Source of the DNA: Capsicum annuum
Taxonomy: Eukaryota > Streptophyta > Magnoliopsida > Solanales > Solanaceae
Assembly: GCF_002878395.1 (NCBI RefSeq)
Contig: NC_061120.1
Coordinates: forward strand, 113,322,907-113,386,906
Length of the DNA stretch: 64,000 bases
Reading direction: 5' to 3'
Shown here: positions 1-13,750 of the stretch, one piece after another
How positions within the stretch are numbered: the stretch's first letter is position 1
How the letters are laid out: each line of letters begins with the position of its first letter
Notes under the pieces: generated by a model
What the model saw: only the letters and a program-made list of their open reading frames with translations
What the model was told of the DNA's origin: nothing
The model's database searches: none
Program-made: the position numbers and the translations under genes

Positions 1-1489
1 TCTCAATACAGTAGACTTATCGTGCAATGTTGAACTATTCTAATACCTTGCATGAGAATCTGATAAATTATGTACCATCAAAAGTTGTTTGGACAAGTAG
101 ATAGATTTTACCCTTTATATTTTGAGTCTTAGGATGTCTCCTTACTAACCCTTATCTTGGATCCCAGTTAACTATTTCCTTTTGGGTCTCTAGTTATTAG
201 ATAATAGTTAACAATCTTACTTAGATAACACCTAGTACCATGGATTGATCATTAATCTTCAAATTACTATTGTGATCTTTTTTCCCTTGTCACTAATCCA
301 CTTTTGAGTAAGTAGCAATAATATAGGCAGGATATTAAAGTTGGCCGCTGCTAAATAATCAATAAGAATGAAGAAAACCCAATATATTAAAGAATCATTT
401 TCAAGAATGACTTGGCACTTCCTCTACTTCATAAATCCTCCAAGGTTCCCATAACCCTAGCTAAGGGGATTAGCCACTCATAGTTATGAGTTAATCATGG
501 AATCCACAGACAAAATTAGAAAATCTATCTCACAATAATGAAAGAATAAGTCCCAAAGTCTTAAATTAACTAACAAACGAAGAACAATAAGATGTTTGAG
601 AACTTCGGCCTAAAGGAGCCTCCTTCTCAATCTATAAATATGGTAATATGTTTTTCTGAATACGTCATGAATAAACTAGACAAAGCCTAAATGGTATGTA
701 TAGTTTACAAGAAACCATAGAATTCAAATACTAAATAGAATAAAACTTAATTACCCATACATAATAGGACTTAAAAATATCATAGGAGTGAAATTGGGAC
801 ACATGGAAATCCTAGGAAACAATTTTGAAAACAATGATGTTGGTGGCTACTTGTGGTTGCTAGTTGCATCCTAACCTTCGGCACAAGTGGTACTTGCAGC
901 CTGATGGGTGGGTACAAGCAGTGACTACAACTGGTTGGACAAAAAAATCTTGCAGGCCAGCTCTCAGGATTTTGGCTTTTGTCACTTACTTTAGCCATTT
1001 GTGGACCACAAGTGATACTTGTAGTTTGCATGTAGACTAAGTGTGTGAAAAAGTCCACACTATCATATAGATAATTAAATTAGTTTTCCAATAATACTAA
1101 TTTTTCCTTAACCCAATAACGATGTAAAAAGTTATGGGTAAATTATTGAAGCACTGTCAACTCTCGGGATCTTCAACTCTGGAACTTGTACCCATGATTC
1201 AAATCTTCAACTTCAATCACATGCTTTGGTCACGTATAATTTAGAAAGTATCACGAATACCCACTAATGATCATATTAGCAGCAAAAACATCACTTTTTA
1301 TCTTTTTCTTGAATTTAGTATCCAATACATAATTTCCTGCAAAACACTCCAAAAACACATTAAATTTAACAAAATAGCCTTAAGTACATGCATATTCTCA
1401 TAGTTTTAAGCATTGTAAGTGCTATATTTCTAAATAAAATCTATGTCATCAATGTTAACAATTACAAATAAATTGAAAAACTGCTAGAA
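1..1489. other. AT-rich repeat-derived DNA, no gene
   Basis: I see no coding region here. Between about 790 and 1040 there are several related short phrases built on cacaagtggtacttgcag, the kind of internal redundancy common in gypsy LTRs of this window (compare about 12960-13030). The stretch may be the far end of a broken LTR, but I cannot place its borders. The RT homology of element I stops at about 1490, so this segment is not its expected RNase H or integrase. Confidence 0.4.
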
Positions 1490-4026
1490 TATCCAATCAT
1501 AAGATCCCTAAAAGCAGTTGGAGTGTTAGTCAACCTAAATGACATAACCAAAAACTCACAATGATCATATCGGTGTTGGAAAATAGTTTTGGGAATATAA
1601 ACCTCCTAAATTTTCAAATGATGATAGGCTGAATGAAGATCAATCTAAGAAAAACACCTAGCACCTTGAAGCTGGTTGAAAAGATCACCAATCCTAGGAA
1701 GATAGTACTTATTTTTCACTGTCACCTTATTCAGCTGACGATTGTCTATACACATCAGAAGAGACCCATATTTCATTTGCATGAAAAGTACAAGAGCACC
1801 CTACCGATAAATACTAGGACAAATAAAGTCCATATAAAAAAGATCCTTTAATTATTTCTTTAGCTCCTTTAGATAAGTTGGAGCCATTGTATCGGGAGGA
1901 ATAGAAATAGAACGGTATCCAATAAAAGATCAATTCCAAAATATATTTCCCTATTGGGAGGAATTCTAGGAAGATCATCGAAAAAGACTTTAGGAAATTC
2001 ATTAACCACAGGGACAAATTGCAAAGAAGGACTTTCAAAATTGGAACTTTTAATACAAAGTAGATGATACAAAGACCCTTTAGAAATTAACTTTCGGGTC
2101 TAAGATTGGAAATATAACACCATCTGGGTAATAGGGAACTCCCCTCCTATTCAATCACTAGTTCATTAGGAAAATGGAAACTGACCTTTTGGGTCTTACA
2201 ATCTAAAGAAGCATAGCATGAATGGTGCCAATACATCCCTAAGATCACATGAAAATCCACCATATCAAGCTTTACTAACCCTATCAATGTTTCTTATGAA
2301 AGATGGACACCTCACAACCCCTATAGATTTTTTGTAGTAATTATAGAATCATCATCAGTGTAAGAAAAAAAGAGGTCAAAAATAATTTTAGAACCAAAAC
2401 CAAAGTTTACAAGCGTATAAGGAGTCACATAAGATAGGGTAGAACTCAGATCAATTAAATAATAAATATCATGAAAGAAGAGCTGTAACAAACCAACAAC
2501 ATCTAGAGATGCCTTAGACTCCTGAGGAGTATCAAGTTCATAGATATAATTCCAGCCAGTGCTGGTATCAAAATGTGCACCCTTAAGTGCCAGAGCTGAA
2601 GATGTGGTGACCAGAACCTTATTAGCTCCCATGGAAACCATAGGTATAGGAAAAATTCTCTAACCAGGCTAACCACAATTGAAACACAAGTTCCTCCCTT
2701 CCTAACAATAACCACAGTGAAGCTGTCCATAAAATTGATAAGGAGGATAAGGTAGGCTAATTGAGCTCTACTAACCTAAGACTGGGAACCCTATGCCTTC
2801 AGACCACTGCTAGCCTAAAAATGATGATCATCAAAAGGTTTAGGATAAGTAGCACTAGTTGTCGAATAAAAAATTCCCGAATTTATCTTCTTAGTACATT
2901 GTCTATCATCTCTCCCACTATTCTGCACCTTACTCTGAATATTTGAATTTCTAGTTCTTCCTTTCTTCTATATCTACCTATTTCTTCTTCTCATCATTCA
3001 CTTATTTTACATAGCCTACTAGCCTGGAGATGTCCATATCATTGGTGAACATCACAACCTTACACTTTAATGCCAAGTCACAGGACAATCCAAAAGCAAA
3101 CTTTCTCATTTTGAATCTCATGTTAGCCACTAACTTTGGAGCATAACGAGTCCACTACTTAAATTTTAGAGCATACTCCTTCAGATTCATCTTTCCTTAA
3201 TTCAAGTTAACAAGCTATTTGGTCTTAGCTTTCCTCAACTTCTTAGGAAAGATATGATCAAGAAAGGCCCCTGAAAATTTATCCCACAACGTCGGTTCAA
3301 CATCATCACCCCTTATTACTTCCTACTCCTCATACCCCTGATAAGCTACATCTTTTAATTGATATGCAACAAACTCTACGCCTTCAGAATTAGCAGCATA
3401 CATTACCTTAAAATATTCTCCATCCTATCAACAAACCACTGAAGATCCTCATCAACCTTAGAGCCTATAAAGGTTGGGGGATTTAACCTCATAAACTGAC
3501 CAACCCAAGTGACCTCAGATGAATTATCAACAAAAAAATTAATCAAACAATCGAGTTTGCGATGTCCCCAACTAAGTGAGAATATGAATAGACTGACGGA
3601 ACTTTGTATTATAATTATCTCCCCGAGGTACTGATCATAAGTATCATCATCCTAAAAAACTCGAGGGGGACTAGTAGGGATTGGTGGAACCCCATGTAGA
3701 GCAGTACAATCTAGAGCAGTGACCCTAGACTAGGTTCACACTATATAAAAGATGGAACTCCTATCACATTTTCCTTATGTAGGAAAGAGGGTCCAAGAGA
3801 TATTTTAGGAATGTCAGATCTTTGAGAAGGCATGATCAAAAATGCGAGTAAGCCAAGAGTTAGAGAAGTTTCAAGACACCTAGACTCTATAGCTTAGAAT
3901 AGAACACAAGAAAGGAAAACATTCCTAAATGCCTCTTAATCCCCCTTAAAAGTGTGGCGCACTACACATATATAAAAATGACTTTACTTGTCATGACTTT
4001 GTGGACACTCAACGATCCTGAACCGT
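1490..4026 (-). pseudogene. Ty3/gypsy element I gag-protease-RT remnant
   Basis: This is the broken gag-pol of a minus-strand Ty3/gypsy retrotransposon. Read on the minus strand, the order is gag (about 3485-3250, phrase VDEDLQWFVDRMEN), a degenerate CCHC knuckle (about 2700-2660, CFNCG then a stop), an aspartic protease in an open stretch at 2641-2321 (LIDLSSTLSYVTP, keeping the catalytic Asp of the usual DPGS-type site), and RT from about 2040 to 1490 ([10 protein letters not shown], then [17 protein letters not shown], the usual FGLTNAP motif). After that the homology stops, so the YxDD part, RNase H and integrase are absent. In-frame stops and frameshifts are frequent. Family knowledge: these proteins make virus-like particles and copy the RNA to cDNA. 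Inference: an old, dead copy truncated inside RT. Domain order is sure; exact borders are approximate. Confidence 0.8.
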
Positions 4027-4038
4027 GCTCTAATACGA
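4027..4038 (-). other. Primer-binding site of element I (degenerate)
   Basis: The plus strand reads gctctaatacga. Its complement resembles the tRNA-Met-type PBS tggtatcagagc with two changes. It lies between the gag remnant and the LTR start at 4042, as expected for a minus-strand element. Confidence 0.65.
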
Positions 4039-4041
4039 AGT

Positions 4042-5868
4042 TAGCCACAACCCAAACCAGGGCCTAGTCGTGATGGGTATCTCTAGCCCACTATTAGATG
4101 GAGACCGCCCCATTATCTTGACATCTAAAATATAATAAAAATTTATAGTAGAAGCCAACCACACATAATGATGAGATGAATATAAAACTCAAATAAAAAG
4201 TAAGAGTCAAAAAAATAACCAACCCACACTTGTCCAGAAAATCCTCTAAAATCAAAATATCAACTAACTCAGGACATGCCCTCAACTATGACAAAAGTAT
4301 CTAAAAGAAATACTTAGTGAATAAAGAAACAAACAAAATGATAGGCCTTTTGAAAGAATGAAGGTTCAACACTTCACAGCAGATCCATAGGAATATCGAG
4401 TCACCTAATGCTAAATAAGAGAAACAGAAAACCCTTCAGACCCTACATCATGAGCTGATGTAGCATCTAGGGATCATCAGTAGGATAAGCACTGATATGT
4501 AACTCAGGAAAAGTGATAAAACAATATCAAAGCTAAAAACCAATAAAAATAATATGCATAATAATTATATATACAGATATAGGATACTAGGATAGAGACA
4601 AGGGTCATGAACATAAGAGTTTAAACCATTAACCTGAATTGTGCTAACTCTAACTTAATGACACCCATGGGCTATATGGATTTAGCTCCCCCTATTGAAA
4701 GGTCCCCAGTGCATGTTATCCGCATGAACTAAGGAATCCAAAGGAAGGACTAAAGACACCAAGGCTTTAGCTATTCCAAATTATAATGCATGAACCAAGC
4801 ACACAGTCATATAGATCCCTATGGTGGCAAACGTAGTTTCCAGTATTTGCTCTTTTAGGACTACACCTTCATGGTGAGTTGAACAATTTTCTTTAAGCCC
4901 AATCTAAAATAATTTGCACATAAACCTAATCATTAACCCAATGAGTCTTATATTAAGGCATTTACCACTTGATGTCATCACACTAATTATGCTTCCAAGC
5001 TCAGATAATCATGCCAACCCAATCTATGTAATCATTTAACTCCTAAGTTCCAATTTAAAATCTAAACCACAACAACCAAGGGTCTTTCAAATCTATTTTA
5101 ACCATTTATCCATTAATGCAATGCAATGGGTTCATAAGTAAGTTGAATTATGCAATTATCCTTGTTTAAAAATTAAATTTACAAAGTGGGTTGGGGTTAA
5201 TGACACTATAAAGCGAAAAATTCACCAATTTGGGGAAACCTAATGCACCAATCCTATCCAAAAATCATAAATTTAAAGCGTAAATCAACAATTTAAAACA
5301 TGAAAAAAGTAATTCAAGTAATACCATTCAAAACTCCTCAACCCAATTTTAAACCCTTAAATATAAACTACATAGATAATGAGTAAATAATTGCCACAGT
5401 ATAAAATTAAAGTTAGGGAATGAGATACCTACTTGAAATACATAAGAAATTAAAGCCAATTTGATGTTTGAAGCTTGAATGATGAGTCCATTGTCAAACC
5501 ATTGGATGTTCTTGTGTTTTTAATATAAGAGAGAAAGAGAATAATTTGATTTTTAAAAACTGAAGGGAATGAGGTTTTTTTAATTAAAGGTCATACAAGG
5601 CGTAAAAATACCAAAAGCCTTTCATCCCAATTGAAAAAAAGACTACACATTTTTAACTCAGCAGTCTGGCACGCTAATATTGCGAAGGCTATCCTACGTG
5701 TCACACTATTATCACAAAAGTTATGCCCCATGACATGTCAATATCACAGACCCTCACTTCTTCGGGGTCCCAAAATGACCTCAAATTGCTTTCTAAAATT
5801 CCAAAAAATTTTGTAAATTACCCTTTTAGTACACCTAAATAAAATTTAACTTAAAAATAAATATTACG
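4042..5868 (-). repeat. 5' LTR of gypsy element I
   Basis: The LTR edge next to the PBS reads tagccacaacccaaacc, a worn form of the tgtcacgaccc edge seen at 17012, 23352 and 47259. The outer edge is set at about 5868 (atattacg, compared with tgttaca elsewhere) and is uncertain. No matching 3' LTR is seen at lower coordinates, so element I is truncated. No coding region is present inside. Confidence 0.6.
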
Positions 5869-8389
5869 AACATGGGGGGAAGAGGGGGAGGGGAGGGTCA
5901 AGAATAAAATCATTGAATTTTTTTGGGGACTTACAACTAAAGTCTCTAAATCAACAACTAATCGAACATGACCACTAGTTCCACTAGTGAAAAAATATAT
6001 AGTTGCTCGAAGAGAGCACCAAGTACTGTATAAGTATAATGTACAATGAGTATTCATAGAGTATCATTGAGTGATTCTAGTATAGTAGTGGTGAGGGTTG
6101 ATCCTTGAAATTCTAATTTTTTATACTTAAATAGTTAGAGATATTTAATAGATATAGAGTCGTCAAATAAAGAGAAGATTAGTTAATAGAATCATAAGAA
6201 ATTATGAAATCAATATAAAAGGAGATATCCACGAATGCCTTAGTGACATGGTATGATATTAAAATCAAAATCATAATGTAATAATATTATAAAATAAAAT
6301 GCATTGCCCATAACTACACTCATCTAGTAACATCAATACTCTAAATACATACTAAACACCACATCAGTGTTTGAAGCATTACTATGTTGGGAGGCGGTGT
6401 TGTACATGTAGCAAACAAATCATCTGCACATGTAATAACTTTAATGTACTTTTCAAAATCATTTGGATAATCTCAAAAAAGCAATTTGTAATCAAGTTAA
6501 CTCATAACTAGAGCATATGCCCTGAACATGTATATATCATAGCTTGGAATGAATGATCCCCACATGCCTAACATAACATATCCAAATATCATATTCAGTC
6601 ACATAACAATGCATGTTACATCAATTTTAATAAAATATGATTATAAGCTTACCATGTCAGCTATATGCATATATCTCTAAATGACACCCAATATGATAAT
6701 AATATTCACATAATTATCACTTATCATAATATTTCTTTTAATTTATCAATTAAACAAACATCTCAAGAAGTTAAAATACATGTCACATAAATCTGACATA
6801 CTACCTTGTGGCCATATAAGCACTTGTGATCTCACTTAAACATCACCACTAAACCATACTTCATTTATTAATTGTTAAATTGTAGAAATCATCATTCATT
6901 TAAGGTAAAGTCTTAACTTCCCATTATCTAAAGCATCACAAAATCAATAAATAACTTCACCCTTTCGTAGAGTCTTTGAACACTGTAAATTTTAAAATAT
7001 GAGTTCTACGAGATCAAACAAAGCTATCAAGATCAATATTTACATATAAAAATTTAGTAAAAAATCAATGAAAAGTAAAACCCGTGTCCTCAAGTCAAAA
7101 TTAGAAATTTCTTTCAAGTCGTTTAACCCATACCCTAAGGTGTTCCTAATTCAAATTACATGTCAATTTGAGCTTTAAACTTTCAATTAATAATCTATTA
7201 AATTAGCACTAAAATCCTACAATATTCTTAATAAATCCCAAATTAAATGACTGAGATAAGCATGTATTCATATGTAAAGTCCAAAACAGAGATTATAATC
7301 TTAACCTAGTTGAATTATGAAAATCCCTCAAAAGTTACCCAAATCCAAGTTGTAAAATTTCCAAAATGGTATTTTATAGAGTTTGAAATGGTGCTATTTG
7401 AGAAAAAAAATCAAAAATGTTATCTTCATATGTCAAAGTTTAAGTGGATGCAAATATTTTTCATAGCTTTCACATCTGGTGCATTGTTTGTATTTTTTTA
7501 ACTCATTCTTTAAATACCTTAAAATTTACCTAAATTGTTCTAGATACAATCTAAATGCATGCATCACTCCAAAATCACCTTACACACCTATTCGAACACT
7601 TAAATCAGTAATATGAGAGCATCTAATCAACCACTTGATCATGGTCAACTCTTATTCATCAAAATAATAGTTTTGACTTAATCATTTTGAATTATTCTTA
7701 AGACCCTTGGGACCCATCCAAATGAATACACTAAGTTTAACATTTACATGCATCAAGCTTAACCCCCGGAAGTGGCTGACACCTAATGCTATTATTTTAC
7801 CTACTGAACCCATAATGTAGAATTAATATACAATATAAATCTAGACATGAATAGAAAGCATATTTAAAATTATTTGAGAATCGAGTTTTGTAATGAATTC
7901 TGTTCATAAATCATAGTTAAAAATTTAAAAGGCAAACAAATGTCAAAGCTGTAATGTGCGTTATATCAACATACACACTATCAATGAAGCTATAACATAA
8001 GTAAATACATTCTATTGGGACAAGGAAAAAATTATATAAACACTTAAAATGACAAATATAAACATTAGGTCCTTAGATAACAAAGTGAGACTAACCAAAA
8101 GTAGGATGTGAAAAGTCTATTATACTGCTCAAGCATTTATATATATACCTAAGGTTGCATCATTTAAAATAAGTAGTATATAAAATTTTTAAATGGAACC
8201 TGACTTAGTGAGACATAGCTAACATGTGAAGCTAACTTTATAACTTAAGATAAAAGGTTAAAGATAGAATAAATCATAAGCTTTGAAATTTATTAAGCTG
8301 GGCTTGGTCAAAAAAATTATTTTTAATCTATCATAACTCATACTAATAGTTATTTTGATTCATAATATATCATACACTTTAGGTTGACT
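5869..8389. other. AT-rich DNA without recognisable gene
   Basis: I see no coding region, RNA gene or clear element here. The first 30 bases hold an unusual G-rich run (ggggggaagagggggagggg at about 5875-5896). The rest is AT-rich and probably old transposon debris, but I could not match it to another part of the window. Confidence 0.4.
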
Positions 8390-10143
8390 CAATCAACTAA
8401 GCCACGTCATACCTTGTCGGGTATGAGACATGTATACATGACTTAGGGATCCATAGTGAGTCTTTGCCAGGGAGACATAAAGAAGTCACTTGAATCAATG
8501 GCATGATGCTTAACCTACGTTAGTAAACGTAGTTTTATATATTTATCATCTAAATTCATATCTTATCTGTGTTAACTATTACACCAAAAATATCATGAAA
8601 TAACTTTAAGCTTATATGTCATAATCTTGCATAACACCCTTGAAAACATATTTAGCTTGCAAGCACATAACTAATAACATAAATTTTATATATATATATA
8701 TATATATATATTTCTTTTCTATATATGTATATATATATATATATATGCATATGTATATATATTTATATATTGTAGAAATCATGGAAGATACATATTTAGC
8801 TTGGAATACCATAATTAACTATGTAAATAATATACATATGTTATCGAGACCATGAGAAATTATAGTTCAAATTTCATAGGATAAAACATAGGAAAACTCT
8901 TCAAGTTCATAAATCATAATTTCAAATCATATCATAAATCATAAGGTTCATGTTTTTGATAGATATTCATAGGATTCATGCATTGGAGAAAATTCACTAA
9001 ATTATATTTCATCATTTTTGAAATCTCATGGTGAAAAAGAATAGACTCATAGAATAAGATTTTCATAGAGAATAAGCGATATCGTAGGACTTCATGTATT
9101 TATAAACATTCATCATGAGAAATTTGACCTTTTTCATACATACATATTAAATATTTTATAGAGATGATTACATAGACTTGAAAAATGAATTGTGGAGAGG
9201 AGTAATGATACTCCCATACTTAGGGCTAGCCTTACATACATTGAATTGATCTAATTGAAACCCTAATATTGAAGAAAAGTTCCAAAAGTATACTGTTAAA
9301 CCTTGAGAAGAGTTCTCTTAGAAACCTTAAGTTTTGAACATAGATTAATTCTTAGGATAATTAATCATATGTTAGAATTACAAAGAAATTGTGAGATTAT
9401 GCTTACCTTGATATGTTAGGATCTATAATATCTTTAATAAATGGTGCGCTCAAAATCAAGTTTGAGCCTTAATGGTAAATTCTTGAAAAGTTTTAATACA
9501 ATGTATAGATTTCATGAATAAGAGGTATTAATTTATGTTATAAAAAGAAACAATCAATATTCTATGGACAAATCATTTATCTTGAATGATGGATGAACCT
9601 TAGAGAAGTCAGGGTCTTGAGAGTTTCTCTTTTTAGTGCAAATTTTTAGATGTGGGGGTGAACCACAACATTGTGGTACTTCTATAATATTTTTCTTATG
9701 AGTTATCTCACAACTGACAACCTTGGGCATGCTATCATGCATCTGATAGCTTGGGCGTACAGCTGGTACACAACTAGGTAGAATCCAGTTAAAACAAGCA
9801 TAACATTTTACACAAATATCAAATTAATGATGACTTATTACATTGAAAATTAGATACACATAATTTTAATTTTATAGTTAGTATACCAATTTACTCTTCT
9901 TATTCTCGGAGATATGGTTATTTAAAGATGACCTTTATATGAACTTATGTGAAAACTTAATCGGTAGTGAAGCATTCAACTTAACTTTGTGCGATGTTTC
10001 CATATGTCCTTAATTCATATCCAATACCTTACCACAATTACAATTTGAACTTTACACCTAGTCGTAATTAAATTCATTGGATTTTAATCTATTTACATAC
10101 ATGAAATAGTTTAAACCATAGTCCAAAAGTTTAAGGTAATACA
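8390..10143 (-). repeat. Degenerate gypsy LTR (3' side)
   Basis: The right edge is recognised from its neighbour: ggtaataca is followed by atatctctcattaggatc and cattcatcctc. This matches the junction after the 3' LTR of element II (13741-13790, atctccccttttggaccatt and then cattcatcctc). In gypsy elements of this type that motif is the polypurine tract and pol end read on the opposite strand. About 9770-9960 also carries the LTR module seen in elements II and III and in the solo LTR at 60941. The left edge is a guess. A TA-rich microsatellite lies inside. Confidence 0.45.
8687..8770. repeat. (TA)n microsatellite, compound
   Basis: About twelve TA units (8687-8710) are followed by ttcttttct and a second TA-rich block with atgtat and gcatat variants. 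The short open frames over this region on both strands (poly Tyr-Ile) are artefacts of the repeat. Confidence 0.95.
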
Positions 10144-11131
10144 ATATCTCTCATTAGGATCATTCATCCTCGTATGATGGTCATGGACCAAAATATAATC
10201 TAAATTTGAGATTATTAAAAAAATTTGGCAGAGTTTCATTTATAACATGAGTAACCTAATCTCTCAAATTAATGCTAACTTACTAAAAATACTATCATAA
10301 GCCTCACAGGGCATCAAGAAGCTAATTGACATAAGGGAATACATAAAAAAATAAACATGGCCCCTATTAGTCTCTTAAATCATAAGAAATGATGTTCTCC
10401 CAAAGATTCCTTCCTCTTCATTCCTCATTATAGACATTATTAATTTATGAAATTTATAAAATTTTGAAAACAAGAATGATATTGAACATTAACATGTATA
10501 ACATCAACACATTGACCATTTAACATGGATTAATAGAGCTTGGATTACATAGAATAGGAAACAAGTCTAAAATACATAAAATGGAACATGAGTGCATTGG
10601 ACATGCGGTAAGAATATGAATTTAGCCTTAGACATTTTCTTCTCATATTAGGGACGGATCTAGATATTTGCTTTCATAAAAACTTCAGAACTTGTCTTTT
10701 TCTTGGGATATTTTTATATTTAACATTTTCTACAAAGAATGTCTCATACCTAATATTGGTCTTATAATATATTTTTTATGGTTAGTTTATTCTTGACATA
10801 TAGATTAATATATTTCACCTTCGATAGCATGACTATTAGACTTTACAATTAGCAAAACTCTACCTTTCTTCCTCTTTATACCACGTTCTTTATTTTTTTC
10901 AATTATAATTACCATGTGGTCATATATAAAAATTAAGCTCTAAGTCTAACTAAATATTTTTATCATGTTCTATCCTAACCGAAGATACAAAGTGATACAT
11001 TTAATTCGACCATGCTAGTCTAGATTATTTGGTTCTTCTTTAAGTTCTCCTTAGGAACCTTCATCTTCGAACATTGATTAGGTCCTTGGTTTTGTAAAGT
11101 TTGACAGAGTCTCTATTGCATCTAGAGTTAT
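10144..11131 (-). other. Internal remnant after the degenerate LTR
   Basis: The first bases carry the cattcatcctc motif that marks the end of the pol region next to a 3' LTR on the minus strand. Beyond about 10200 I cannot read any gypsy protein motif. The segment ends where the LTR of element II starts, so it is probably a worn internal piece cut by that insertion. Confidence 0.4.
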
Positions 11132-13750
11132 TGTCATGCCTCGAGTCTAAATCCTAGACGTAACAGTGCCTAAAATGTCAAGTGGTTCTAAGCTAACCCT
11201 TGATACAAGCATAATTCATGAGCAACTAAATGGAGATACACAAACTAAAAATTATTTTGTGGAAGCTCAAACATGATAAAATGTGCAAAATAAATTTATT
11301 GAAAGACTAAACTTTTCATATAACAACTATATCACAAGGAACTTGAAAAACAAACTAGATACAATTCTGACTTATGTTCTATGAAGCATATACTAATAAT
11401 GAATATAGATATTCATGACATGATCCCCAACTATCCCTAATTAATACATATGAATAAAATGAAATGCTATGATAATTATTGATTGTGTCCTCAAATAAAG
11501 AGAACTCTTTATGTGCTGACTGAAAAACTATGATTAATCTGATCATGATCCCATGAGATAGCACTGACACCTACAATAGAAATGATGTAGTATGAGGAAA
11601 GTATGTAGTCAGTACTTTAAATGTACTAAGCAAGTGACATATGCACTAGTCATGAAAATTACTTAAAACATGATTTAAAACTAAGGATATAAACTATTTA
11701 TTATAATACGAACTAAATCATGTCTGTATTGAAATTATGTGAGAAATAAAGAAATATTTGAATAATGATTTAAGTATTTCAAAAATTAAAAAGTTGTAGA
11801 ATCATAAATATTTCTTATAATCTAAAACTAACACAGAAACACAGTAAAATTAGTGTAACTAAGGCATAACTCATAAATTATACTTACTTAAAATACATGA
11901 CCCAAAATGAAAATTCATAATATTATAACTGAAATCACATAAAAAATCTCAGAATCAATAAAACTAGGGGTCTAGTACAGTAACTATGTAAACTACTTGT
12001 ACGGGAGAATATATTAACTGTCCTAAACCATAAGAGATAATGTGGAGTCTAATATATATGCCTCATCCAAAGGATTTAGTATACGTATATAGATATAAAG
12101 GCATGAACGACATGATTATTAAACTGATGCCTAATTAAGAGAGCTAAATAAACCTATGATGGGATGTAGTTCTAGGGCTTTGAGTGAAATTGGGGCTCTA
12201 TTTCAAGTCGGTGCTAATTACTACTCCCAAACTAATAATATATGGACAACTTATGTAAAACTAATATTCAGAAAATAGTCATGAACTAGTTCAAATTACG
12301 GTTTAACTAAATTTTATCATATTCAAGACTAGTCATGCTAAATTTACTAAATTTTGGGATTATGTATTCATAACATGTCATGTCGTACTAAAATAGACTA
12401 AAATCTATCATATCATGCATAATTCATTCTAAAATAAACTAAAGTCTATAAAACATGCATAATACTTCAAGAATTAAAATAACTGAGTTAAAGCCATCTA
12501 AATAATACACAATAATTTTTATTGGGAATCATTATCATAAAACAATATGAGAGAACTAAATTTGAGAATTTGGCATGATTTAATGTGAATCCTAGATTAT
12601 GAGCTAGTAAAAATTATAACTGAAAATCATAATTTAAAAATAGGGTTTGGGCATAAGGGTGATAGTAAACCCTTATTAAATTGCCCATATACCTTGTTCC
12701 AAAAGATTCTTGAACTAAAGCTTTGAGGATTTGAGCTTAAGGATGAACCCTAGGTTTTGGAACATTGAGAGAACTTGAGAGATTTAGAATCACTTTTTTT
12801 CTAATGTTTGAGAGTTTAATCAATGTTAATGTGGTATAAGTAAATTGATTTCCATTTAATCGCATTTAAAAATCAAGATGATGTAGTATAGGGCTTTAAA
12901 AAATGAAAAAAAGACCAAATAATCCTTTACAAATTGCATAAAAAGTTGCTGGTGTGTGATACCAAGACTCAAGTCACAAGTCGTAGGTTGGGAGCTGGAG
13001 TCATGATTTGACTCATAGGTTTAGGCCTGTGCTTCACTTTTTTTACATTGATCATGAGTCATTGGTATGATTCGTACCTTTAACCAATGACTCCTATTGT
13101 TGAGTCTTAGTCACTACTTGATAAATTGGTAGTGCTTCTCTAAAATGGATATAACTATTTACTCTGGAATTGAATAGATGTGCGTTTGGGTGAGTTGGAA
13201 AGAAGATTCAATATCTTTAATTTGGTATATATTAGGACACTTAATATTTCATATTCTAGGAGCAATGGTCGTTTGAAGGTGACTCTAGTAGGATCTTAAA
13301 CTAAAAATTAATTAGACGAGGAGTTTTCAACTCAACCAAGTGTTTCAGACTTCTTATAACCTTAATTCATATGAAATAATGTTACCATATTAAAATAAAT
13401 AATCCTAGTACTATGAACTTGGTGAACCTATTTACGGTTTCAAAGTACGACCCATACTATGAACCTACAACTCAGACCAAGAGTCTGAGTCTCTAGAAGT
13501 GTTTTGTGAACTCTTAGGTCCTTATATATAAGAGTCATCAAATGACATGTATCAAAATTTCATGAATTTTAATAAGGAGTCATGGTCACTGGTAGTAAGG
13601 AACAAGGTCGGAAGAACACCACAACTTGATCCCACGAGTCATGGTCCTTATTATGACTCATACCAAGAGCTATGTTACTCTGAAACTTAGAATTTTTTGA
13701 TAATGTCTAATCTAAGTCTGATTACTAAGCATGGGTGCTTTTGACGCCTT
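11132..13750 (-). repeat. 3' LTR of gypsy element II
   Basis: The edge reads tgtcatgcctcgagtc and continues in parallel with the second copy from 16557: both contain gataaaatg and tttcatataaca blocks and then aatacatatga. The far edge is at about 13750, directly before atctccccttttgga and cattcatcctc, the pol-end and polypurine motif in antisense. About 13140-13290 has the module shared by several LTRs in this window (tttactctggaattgaat followed by ttggaaagaaga). The length of about 2.6 kb is somewhat longer than the LTR of element III. Confidence 0.7.

Noticed and set aside
780..1058. 92-codon minus-strand frame
   Set aside because: Lies in LTR-like repeats, has no domain and no supporting codon pattern.
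5875..5896. G-rich run as a G-quadruplex or regulatory site
   Set aside because: A single G-rich tract in debris; the runs could fold, but nothing nearby gives it a role.
8612..8855. Open frames on both strands over the TA repeat
   Set aside because: They are Tyr-Ile runs produced by the microsatellite.
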